Shown: positions 8,639 to 16,477 of the stretch, piece after piece
How positions within the stretch are numbered: position 1 is the stretch's first letter
Layout: each line of letters opens with the position of its first letter
Assembly (NCBI GenBank): GCA_964528035.1
Contig: CAZGQY010000004.1
Coordinates: forward strand, 1 to 61,758
Direction: 5' to 3'
Source of the DNA: CAZGQY01 sp964528035
Lineage (GTDB): Bacteria > Pseudomonadota > Gammaproteobacteria > Methylococcales > UBA1147
Length of the DNA: 61,758 nucleotides
Program-made: the position numbers and the translations under genes
The notes under the pieces: generated by a model
The model's database searches: none
What the model was told of the DNA's origin: nothing
What the model saw: only the letters and a program-made list of their open reading frames with translations

Positions 8639-11425
8639 ATGCGACGTTTATGTAGAAAAATATTTGCTAAACACGTCTTTTTGATTTTTCTAAAGGTTTT
8701 AGGCTTTGTATTCGTAATCAGAGGAACAGATCTATTTGCTCAGATTCAAATGGAACAGCATTCCCAGGATCATGAGGTCTATAATTCGCCAACCGATGAC
8801 TTTGTTAAAAAAAGGGAGTCTGCTGCAGATCCCAGGCGGAATAATTCGGAAATTAATGTGCGACAAATTCCATCGGGTGTTTTTAAGCCGAGTGTTTTGC
8901 CTGCCAGGGATAAACAACCGGTAGAAGCTGTACAGGAAGATTTAAATAGCCCTTTGGTAGATTCAAAATCTCAAACGCCGAACAAAATTCAAGATGCACC
9001 CGATGAACGGATTCTCTGGCGACATTACAATGCACGCCGTTATTCGGCATTGGCCGCACAAATAACAAACTTTAAAAGACGATTTCCAGAGTGGTCACCT
9101 CCTTCTCAATTGATTCGTTTGATGAACGATCAACGTCGGTCGTCAATGCTTAAGCAGGCATTGTTAGCGAGTCAGTGGCAGAAGATAATTCAGATAGCGC
9201 AACGAAATCCTGCTTATTTTGATTGTACTCGAGTGGATGTGGTATGGAGTCTGGCTCAGGCCTATGCAATGAATGACCAACAAAAACAGTCGGCGGAACA
9301 ATATGCCTATGTTATCAATCGATGCGGCAAAGACCCGCTAAAGATTGCTAGTCTGCAAAAAGCGGCCCAGTATCTTTCGGCGGTTTGGATGGAGGGTTTG
9401 TGGTCCGTTGCTGAATCGGTTATTAGCGAGGATAGCGCGCGTCGCAAGGTAGAGTTGTTGCATTATTACTATGATAAAAATCGCTTTATCGCTGCGCAAG
9501 ACAATAAACTTGAACCTGAGAGTGGAAATTTAGCAAAGGCTATCGAAGGTCGCGCCGAGACTTTTAGAGATTTAGACGCTGCCAATATACTGGCCTGGTA
9601 CTATTTTCAGGCTAACCATTATGAAAATGCGATTCTTTGGTTCAAAAAAGCACATAGTTGGCAGCCGGATAATGAAAAAACGACTTATGGCTTGGCATTG
9701 AGTCTGAATAAAGCCGGACATTATGAAAAAGCCGCAGCGGTCGCAAAGACGATTGCTGCTGAATCGGAAAAAGGTAAAAAATTACTGGGAGAAATTCAAT
9801 TGCAATTGGCCTGGAGTCGTTTTAAAAACCAGGACTATTCGGAAAGCCGAAAGCTTGCGCGACAGGCATCTGAAATTCTGCAGCCCAATCGCGACGCAGA
9901 GTTACTTCTGGCCTGGTTGGATTATCGGGAGAAGAAATACCAGTCTGCAGTGACATCTTTTGAATCCTTGTACCAGGAAAATCCTGATATGCCAACAGCT
10001 AAGGGACTTGCGCAAAGCTATGCAGCATTAGATAGTGGACAATTGGCTGAACTCTCAAAAACACATAGTGGTGGGGCTTTAGGGAAACAGCTCAAGCAGT
10101 TATACAGTCAGGAATTGTATTGGCGAAAGCATTTCCTTGCGGCAAATGAGCAGGCCGCGGAGCAATTTCCGAAATTGGAAAATATAGATAGTCCCTGGAT
10201 GTCGGTGGGGGCGCTGTATCGATCCAGAACGGGTGATAATGGTTTAAATCGTCTGGATATTTTTTCAATACCGCTGATTGAAGCCATGTATGTTCATAAT
10301 CGCGTTCACCGAATGGCGTTGCATTATGATCGAGTTAGCCTGAATAGCAGGAACCCCGCGAATTGTGCGCCGATTGGATCATTACCAATACAGGCGCCAT
10401 GCTTGAATCCGAATGTATCATTGAGTCTTCAGCCACCGTTGACAAGGCCCACAATCGCATTAAATTCCGGTAATCGATTGAGACAGGATCCTACTACGCG
10501 ACTGAATGGTGGGCATAGTCTGGAATTTAGCTATTTCCGTGATGGTTGGTATACGCCATTTTTTAGTCTGGGTGTCACCCCGATTAATGGTGTCATCAGT
10601 CCACGCCCGACAGTTCGGCTGGGATTTCTAAAAGAATTTTCACAGGGTCGGTGGGGTTCAGAGTTATATTCCCAGCCTGTACGAGAATCGATATTATCTT
10701 ATACCGGTATAAATGATCCGTACAGTAATACGCAATGGGGGCGTGTGCTTAGAAGTGGCATTAACCTGCCTTTGCTGCTCAGTTTGGATGAAGACTGGAC
10801 TTTGACCGCAAATGTCGATGTAGCGCTATTGCATGGAGAACAGGTTAAGACTAACTGGACTGTAGCAGGAACAGTCAGTACCGGTTACGATTTTAAATTA
10901 TCGGGATTCGACTATTTTAGTCTTGGCCCCAGTGTTTCGTTCCAACATTATGATCAGAATCAAAATCATTTTACCGTGGGCCATGGAGGCTATTTCAGTC
11001 CGGAGCGGCTAATAAATACAGGTCTTGGCCTCAACTTTCTGACTTCTGAAGGTCGTTCTTTTGTGTTGCGTGGTCGTGTCGGTGCGGGATATCAGAATGT
11101 TCAAAATGCCAGTTCCCCGTGGTTCCCGTTGGGTGGCTCGGTACAAAATGCGGCGAATGTGCAGGTCACGCTTGATGGGCGAAGCGTGTTCAACGATACA
11201 CCCACCTACGCCAGTAGTGCAAACGACGGTCTTGCCTATGATCTGGAATTAAAAGGTGTGTGGCTGTTGCACCCTAATATACAGGTGGGCGGCGGCGTTT
11301 CCGCTCGCCGCACCGGTGGATATGATGATTATTCAGCGGGATTTTTTTTCCGCTATATACTCGATGAAAGAAAGGCTTCCTTTAGCAGTGATATTCCTGA
11401 TTATTTATTCAGAAAACTCTATTAG
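8639..11425 (+). CDS. bcsC: Cellulose synthesis outer-membrane export protein BcsC
   Basis: The 928-residue product has a signal-like hydrophobic N terminus, a TPR-rich periplasmic region (repeats such as AWYYFQANHYENAILWFKKA around residues 320-340 and several more to about residue 450), and a C-terminal BcsC-type beta-barrel with alternating aromatic strands, ending in an aromatic-rich stretch. It should form the outer-membrane pore for cellulose. At 928 residues it is shorter than enteric BcsC (about 1150), apparently from fewer TPRs. Its stop codon overlaps the stop codon of the convergent PEP-CTERM gene. Confidence 0.93.
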   Translation: MRRLCRKIFAKHVFLIFLKVLGFVFVIRGTDLFAQIQMEQHSQDHEVYNSPTDDFVKKRESAADPRRNNSEINVRQIPSGVFKPSVLPARDKQPVEAVQEDLNSPLVDSKSQTPNKIQDAPDERILWRHYNARRYSALAAQITNFKRRFPEWSPPSQLIRLMNDQRRSSMLKQALLASQWQKIIQIAQRNPAYFDCTRVDVVWSLAQAYAMNDQQKQSAEQYAYVINRCGKDPLKIASLQKAAQYLSAVWMEGLWSVAESVISEDSARRKVELLHYYYDKNRFIAAQDNKLEPESGNLAKAIEGRAETFRDLDAANILAWYYFQANHYENAILWFKKAHSWQPDNEKTTYGLALSLNKAGHYEKAAAVAKTIAAESEKGKKLLGEIQLQLAWSRFKNQDYSESRKLARQASEILQPNRDAELLLAWLDYREKKYQSAVTSFESLYQENPDMPTAKGLAQSYAALDSGQLAELSKTHSGGALGKQLKQLYSQELYWRKHFLAANEQAAEQFPKLENIDSPWMSVGALYRSRTGDNGLNRLDIFSIPLIEAMYVHNRVHRMALHYDRVSLNSRNPANCAPIGSLPIQAPCLNPNVSLSLQPPLTRPTIALNSGNRLRQDPTTRLNGGHSLEFSYFRDGWYTPFFSLGVTPINGVISPRPTVRLGFLKEFSQGRWGSELYSQPVRESILSYTGINDPYSNTQWGRVLRSGINLPLLLSLDEDWTLTANVDVALLHGEQVKTNWTVAGTVSTGYDFKLSGFDYFSLGPSVSFQHYDQNQNHFTVGHGGYFSPERLINTGLGLNFLTSEGRSFVLRGRVGAGYQNVQNASSPWFPLGGSVQNAANVQVTLDGRSVFNDTPTYASSANDGLAYDLELKGVWLLHPNIQVGGGVSARRTGGYDDYSAGFFFRYILDERKASFSSDIPDYLFRKLY

Positions 11426-12456
11426 TAAGCTCTTGGGGCCTGAATGCCTTCCTGTTTACGACGCAGCAGCAGCCAAAACAATATACTGGCAAATAAATAC
11501 AAGGTCGATGGTTCAGGAAGCGCTTTAAATTTGTATTCATTTATCTGGCCGCTGCAACATTGGCCAGGCGAATTACCGTCAAAAGCCCCGGCAAACAACT
11601 GCCCGTCAATATGTCCGTCGTAAAATCCTACCGTAGCGAAAGGTGCCAGAACACTGCCTTTGACGCCGATCGCAAAAATATCCAGCGTTAAGGCTTCAAA
11701 GAAATTAAACAAAACGCCTTGTGTTTGTGATCCGTCATGACGAGTGATATCGCTGTTATCCGGAACTCGTTCGCCATTACGCCATGTACCAAAGCTCGAA
11801 AAATCGATATCTTCTCCTTCTATATTAATTAATACATTGGAATCTACCGGAGCGTTAATATACAGTGCGCTAATCCCCTCAGCCTCTGCTTCAGTTAATG
11901 TAAAAACATTCAGTCCTGTACCGCCGGTTAAGAATAATTCACCCGATTGGGTATTGAAATTCTTGCCGCCGCCAGCAATATGAGTCGCTAACTGGCTGGA
12001 TGTTGTTCGCAACTGATTGCCTACGGCATTAAAATTAACAGGATTTCCACTAATAAAGGCTCCATTTGGAGAGCTCGGATTGTTCGAATAAAAGCCAACA
12101 GTTTGATCAAATGGATTTGCAACATCGGAGCTGCGTGCATTGCCATGGTAAATGCGGCCATTTTTGAAATCGATATTACCACCAACAACTAAATCGTCCC
12201 GATTACCGTGAGAATTACTTAGTTGCATTCCTACTGCGTAGTCGCGCAGTTTTACATTGCCACCCACAGCAAGTCGACCTTCGGTATCCGAATTGTGAGC
12301 ATCCATATCGCCGATAATGAATGCGTTGAAATCTTTGGCGTCACCAAATACAAACGGATTCGCGAAACCTTCAAAGGAAATAAACATTAAAATCAGAATA
12401 ATTGAAATTCTTAAATTCATATCAAGTAAGGCCCTTTTGGATTGAGTGTTATTCAT
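11422..12456 (-). CDS. Choice-of-anchor A family PEP-CTERM sorting protein
   Basis: The 344-residue product has a signal peptide (ISIILILMFISFEGFA), a collagen-binding-like choice-of-anchor-A domain (FNAFIIGDMDAHNSDTEGRL, then LAVGGNV and VVGGNIDFKNG repeats), and a C-terminal sorting signal: PEPST, a hydrophobic helix and the basic cluster LLRRKQ. PEP-CTERM proteins are exported, cleaved by an exosortase and exposed with exopolysaccharide. An internal ATG (12420) gives a more typical signal peptide and may be the true start. It converges on bcsC with overlapping stop codons. The matching exosortase is not in this window. Confidence 0.88.
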   Translation of the reverse strand: MNNTQSKRALLDMNLRISIILILMFISFEGFANPFVFGDAKDFNAFIIGDMDAHNSDTEGRLAVGGNVKLRDYAVGMQLSNSHGNRDDLVVGGNIDFKNGRIYHGNARSSDVANPFDQTVGFYSNNPSSPNGAFISGNPVNFNAVGNQLRTTSSQLATHIAGGGKNFNTQSGELFLTGGTGLNVFTLTEAEAEGISALYINAPVDSNVLINIEGEDIDFSSFGTWRNGERVPDNSDITRHDGSQTQGVLFNFFEALTLDIFAIGVKGSVLAPFATVGFYDGHIDGQLFAGAFDGNSPGQCCSGQINEYKFKALPEPSTLYLFASILFWLLLRRKQEGIQAPRAY

Positions 12457-12769
12457 ACTTAAAGCAATGATAGTGCCAAATTAAAAACAATAAGTATAAC
12501 AATGATATAGCGAAATATTTTGATAAAATATCTTTGGAGTGTAAAGATATTCGACACTTCAATTCTGTCAAGATAAATCTAAACAAGTCCTGCTTTTTAT
12601 TCAGTTTTATGTTCGAAACGAATTTTTAATATGGATGGAGTGAATTTCAGTACACAGGTCTGTGGTTCTGATTGTCGGAAAAAGCGGTATAATCGGGCTC
12701 AATTACATCACTAAAAGCCATTTTGTCGACAAATAGTGACCTTTGAGCATAAAAGAGATACTCATTACT
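12457..12769. other. Intergenic region without recognisable features
   Basis: About 310 bp, AT-rich next to the PEP-CTERM gene, where its promoter should lie. No reading frame, terminator hairpin or repeat is evident. Confidence 0.4.
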
Positions 12770-13213
12770 TTAACGTACTGCCAATAGATCGGTCAGTTTT
12801 CCTGTATCAAGATAATTTTTATAGTCGACCAGGACTTTAGCGTGGTCGAATGCCAAAGGACTCGGTATCTCGTTCAGGGATACGATTTTAATCGTTTTGG
12901 CATCATCTGCGGCTACAGGGGTTCCAGAGGCTTCTGCTATATAGACCGCTGTAACCGTATGGCCTCGCGGATCGCGTCTTGGGTCTGAATACATTCCCAG
13001 CAAGGTTTTAAGTTGGATATGTAGACAGGTTTCTTCAAGCGCTTCGCGTATTGCTGCATACTCCAAAGTTTCGCCAATGTCGACAAAACCTCCGGGTATC
13101 GCCCATCCAGGAGGTGGATTTTTGCGTTCAATCAGGACAATAGGGCAACCCGGACGGTCAGTTAACTCGATAATTGCGTCTGCTGCCAATAGTGGTGTTA
13201 CAGGTACAGGCAT
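12770..13213 (-). CDS. NUDIX hydrolase
   Basis: This 147-residue cytoplasmic protein carries a NUDIX box beginning GFVDIGE and continuing to REALEE, fitting G-x5-E-x7-REUxEE, which binds the metal and the nucleoside diphosphate-X substrate. The usual glycine after EE-x is a cysteine (EETCL). The N-terminal DAIIEL and LIERKNPPPGWAIPGG strands resemble ADP-ribose or MutT-like pyrophosphatases, but the substrate cannot be told. It lies downstream of the secreted VWA gene on the same strand, separated by a 12-bp perfect hairpin, so it may be transcribed on its own. Confidence 0.9.
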   Translation of the reverse strand: MPVPVTPLLAADAIIELTDRPGCPIVLIERKNPPPGWAIPGGFVDIGETLEYAAIREALEETCLHIQLKTLLGMYSDPRRDPRGHTVTAVYIAEASGTPVAADDAKTIKIVSLNEIPSPLAFDHAKVLVDYKNYLDTGKLTDLLAVR

Positions 13214-13229
13214 ATCTTGCTCAATCAGG

Positions 13230-13267
13230 CTGGGTGGACAGATAAGTAATACTTCCTGTCCACCCAG
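13230..13267. terminator. Perfect 12-bp stem-loop between VWA gene and NUDIX gene
   Basis: CTGGGTGGACAG (13230-13241) pairs perfectly with CTGTCCACCCAG (13256-13267) across a 14-nt loop. It sits 31 nt past the VWA stop codon on the minus strand and just before the NUDIX ATG. No T-run follows, so it could be a weak terminator, an mRNA 3' stabiliser or an attenuator. Confidence 0.5.
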
Positions 13268-13298
13268 GTTTTGAAGTGGATACTGACTTTATTCTTTG

Positions 13299-14450
13299 TT
13301 ATTGAACCGGTGCAAAATATGGATCCGTGCCCTCTGGCAGTTTGGGGACTTGCGCAGACAGAGTTTGAATTAATTTCGGAATGGATCCTACAGGCGGTGG
13401 AGAGATTGCCTCAAATTTAGAATTTTCATAGGTGTATTTGCCACTGCCGGCTGGATATTCAACACCCAGTTTCATATTGTGGTTTTCGCCATCCACTGGA
13501 ATATAGGAACGAAAGGTGATGACATAGTCGCCTAACAGGATGTTTTGAATACCTTCGACGATGCGTTGCATCTTGTCGTATGCTTCACCTACGTTGTAAT
13601 ACAGTCCGAACGAATTTTTAGAAATCGCTTCAAGATTTTTGAAATATTTCTGGTTGATTCTTGAGTAGGCCAGCGAGTAAACAGGGATCGGTACTCTTAG
13701 ATTGGTAATGCGTGTATTCAACTCTGCGCGGGTAATTGCACTGCCATCATCACGCCCATCTGAAAATACGACAATAGAACAAGAAATAATATAATTTCCC
13801 GCCCCTGGACTGACTGAACCCTGCGATACCATGCCGCACATCTGTATGGCTGCTCCAATTGAATCGTATAGACGTGTTTTCATACCGTCAGGCCTGACAT
13901 CCGCGAGACGTCTGCCGAGTATGCCAGCATCACGTTCGAAATGAGAGGTTAGTTCATAACCTTCTTTGGTGTCTCGTATACTGAGTATTGCAACTTCATC
14001 TTGCGGGCGCTTGCTGTCAATGTATCGAGCTGCAGCGCGTAGAGAAGATTCAAACGGTCCCCCCGCGACAGATTTACTGGCATCCATGATCAAAATAGTC
14101 CGGGTGGCTTCTTGTCGTTGTCGAATTGATTGAATGAAATATTGTCTTTTCATCGGATCATATGCCCGACCTTTGATCATCAATCCGATATTCATCGCAT
14201 TCAGGTTGATCAGGGGTTGTTGGTTTTGGTCGAAAGTACGAAAATAGACCTGCACAAATGGATATAAACCGTCTTCCACTTTGTAGATTTTTAACCCATA
14301 ACCACCGGGTGCCGCGAACCCATACCCCTGGGCCAGTGCGGATTGTCCAAAACCGACGGTACCAAGAATTACTGTAAATAAGCAGGCAGTACAATATTTT
14401 ATAAAACGCGCTGTTGTCGTTTTTGTATGAGGATCGTACATTCCAGACAT
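13299..14450 (-). CDS. Secreted von Willebrand factor A domain protein
   Basis: The product of about 383 residues has a signal peptide (CTACLFTVILGTVGFGQSALA) and then a VWA domain with the metal-ion adhesion motif DASKS in TILIMDASKSVAGG, and later FSDGRDDGS, which fits the second part of that site. It is probably periplasmic. The ATG at 14450 is preceded by GGGAG at ribosome-binding distance and is preferred over the one at 14465. It lies about 190 nt after the Ser/Thr kinase and FHA-ABC genes on the same strand. A VWA, kinase and PP2C together recall the TerY-type triads and the T6SS Ppk/Ppp circuit, but this VWA is extracytoplasmic. Function is not established. Confidence 0.85.
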   Translation of the reverse strand: MSGMYDPHTKTTTARFIKYCTACLFTVILGTVGFGQSALAQGYGFAAPGGYGLKIYKVEDGLYPFVQVYFRTFDQNQQPLINLNAMNIGLMIKGRAYDPMKRQYFIQSIRQRQEATRTILIMDASKSVAGGPFESSLRAAARYIDSKRPQDEVAILSIRDTKEGYELTSHFERDAGILGRRLADVRPDGMKTRLYDSIGAAIQMCGMVSQGSVSPGAGNYIISCSIVVFSDGRDDGSAITRAELNTRITNLRVPIPVYSLAYSRINQKYFKNLEAISKNSFGLYYNVGEAYDKMQRIVEGIQNILLGDYVITFRSYIPVDGENHNMKLGVEYPAGSGKYTYENSKFEAISPPPVGSIPKLIQTLSAQVPKLPEGTDPYFAPVQ

Positions 14451-14659
14451 TGCGATATCTCCCAAAAGTCATTTCATAAGGTTTCCAAAAGTATCCTCCG
14501 TGGGCTTTTGGAGAGTTGATGCTGAGTATATTTTTTCAACACCTACATGTGCATCGCCAAGGCGATAATAAATTTGCAGCGATTCCATTCATTGCAAATA
14601 CAAATATTAGCAGTCTTTATTTTTCGTAGCAGGCTATCAATTTTCAGACATTCTCCTGA

Positions 14660-16477
14660 TTAGGGTCGAAACCGGGAGTTAAAGTCGCGAATTCTGCTCG
14701 GCATATTCGGTGGCCTTCGTATTGAACGCGGTCTTTGTGTTGATGATCTTGATCCGGATGTCGATGACCTTGATGTTGACGATGACCAGCTGGATATAGA
14801 TGTTGATGAACCCGGTCTGGGAGATGATCCGTATGAACCTGATCGGTTAGATGATCCATATACACTCGAGCGGCTAGGTGCTGTATATGTCCGTCTGGTT
14901 GCAGGTCGCGATGTAGATGTTGGACGGGAATTTGACGCAGTACTTCGACTCGGTGAACGAGCAGGTTTCTTTGTTGTAGATAAAGAATCAGCTGCTTTGG
15001 ACGTGCTTGCGGGTGGGCTTACTGAATCTGTTCGATGTTTGTTAAATTCACTAAGAGCAGTTGAGCCGCTGGTAGCGGGTGGGGCTGTGGTCGCTATTGG
15101 GGAAACACCGGGTGTTAGGGCGGTATCCGCAGGTGTTATAGAATCAGAGTCAGAAGGACCTGTTTGTTCCGTATTAATTTGCTCGGCGACAGCATTTTTG
15201 TCTTCAAGCAGGGTTGCTTGATCCATGCTGGATTCAGTCGGGTCGGTTTGTATTGCAATTACATCAACAGCATTTTCTGTTTCATTCTGGTTTTGCCAAA
15301 TCCAGACTCCAGCTGCAGCGAGTGCCGAGACCAGAATTAGAGGTATTATTAGTAACGGTAAGGGCGTTTTGTACTTTGTTGGCTCGGAAGGTATAACTTG
15401 ATCGGCGGGTTTGTTGGTGGGTAATTTTACCGAGTGAACCGGGGTGCTGGCGAGAGTTGATGCGGTTAAACTTAGTTTTTCGCTATCAGAAACTAACATC
15501 GTACCACTGGGTTGAGCGACCGGTGGCAGTTCAGTTGAAGAACTGAAAGATTCACTGAATTCTTTAATAGATTGTTGCCTGTTATTGATATTAAGATCCA
15601 GTGCAGACAGTATTGCCTGGTTCAGCGCAGGTGGAAAATTGCTGATTAACTGGCTGGGTTCGACGATGGATTTCCCCGAAAGTCGTTCATGCGAAGCGGG
15701 TGGTACAATGCCGGTTGCTACTGCATAAAATGTGGCGCCGAGTGCATAGATATCCGAGCGTGGATCGGTTCCGGTTCCCCCTACCTGTTCGGGAGGGCTG
15801 AAGCCATGGGTGACTGCGCGGGCCAGTGTTCGGGTTTCCTGGCCGTCGTCGGCTTCTTTTGCGATACCAAAGTCGATTAAGGTGACTCGATCATTGTCGT
15901 CTAATAAGATGTTTGCAGGTTTGAGGTCTCGATGAATGACCGCTGGATTTTGTGAATGCAGGTAATCGAGTACATCACAGAGTTGCTGCATCCATGGAAC
16001 CAAGTTTGCCAGAGGAATTTGTCCGCCGCTTTTTTTGCGTTCACTTTCAAGTGTTTTGTTACCGCCAAATTTTAATACCAGGTAGGTTAAACTTTCCTCG
16101 GTAAATTGGTCTGTTATGTCTGGGATACTTGGGTGATCCAGTCTGCTTAACAGAGTGGTTTCGTATGTATCGAACAGTAATTCGGGTATTTCTTTGAGTG
16201 CACGGGTTTTACCGTCCAGTCGTAGATCGTCAACCAGATAGGTTGCAGCGAAACCTCCTCTTCCTAATAGAGCTTTAACTTTATAACGATCGTGGATGAC
16301 TTCGTCGACTTGGCGCAACCAGCTGTATATTCCCCGAATGACTCCGTTAGGCGCTCTATCGAGGTGGGCCGTTTCGAGATCACAGTGTGGACAACGATAT
16401 TCATGGTCAACCAGGTGGCTTGATGGGTGCTCTGTCCCACACTTAAGACAGCTACGAATTTCTATGGCCTGATTCAT
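14660..16477 (-). CDS. Membrane-anchored eukaryotic-type Ser/Thr protein kinase with N-terminal zinc ribbon
   Basis: The 605-residue protein starts with a zinc-ribbon-like CLKC and CPHC pair (residues 10-13 and 29-32). The kinase domain spans about 65-315: glycine loop GRGGFAATY, catalytic Lys in ALKE (95), HRDLKPAN (182-189) and DFG (202-204), so it should be active. A transmembrane helix follows at about 373-394. The rest is a tail very rich in Ser, Thr and Arg after residue 480, predicted to be outside the cytoplasm. Its start overlaps the FHA-ABC stop by 4 nt (ATGA), so the two are translationally coupled. The divergent PP2C gene is the likely antagonist. It resembles T6SS PpkA kinases but lacks their VWA part. 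Confidence 0.92.
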   Translation of the reverse strand: MNQAIEIRSCLKCGTEHPSSHLVDHEYRCPHCDLETAHLDRAPNGVIRGIYSWLRQVDEVIHDRYKVKALLGRGGFAATYLVDDLRLDGKTRALKEIPELLFDTYETTLLSRLDHPSIPDITDQFTEESLTYLVLKFGGNKTLESERKKSGGQIPLANLVPWMQQLCDVLDYLHSQNPAVIHRDLKPANILLDDNDRVTLIDFGIAKEADDGQETRTLARAVTHGFSPPEQVGGTGTDPRSDIYALGATFYAVATGIVPPASHERLSGKSIVEPSQLISNFPPALNQAILSALDLNINNRQQSIKEFSESFSSSTELPPVAQPSGTMLVSDSEKLSLTASTLASTPVHSVKLPTNKPADQVIPSEPTKYKTPLPLLIIPLILVSALAAAGVWIWQNQNETENAVDVIAIQTDPTESSMDQATLLEDKNAVAEQINTEQTGPSDSDSITPADTALTPGVSPIATTAPPATSGSTALSEFNKHRTDSVSPPASTSKAADSLSTTKKPARSPSRSTASNSRPTSTSRPATRRTYTAPSRSSVYGSSNRSGSYGSSPRPGSSTSISSWSSSTSRSSTSGSRSSTQRPRSIRRPPNMPSRIRDFNSRFRP

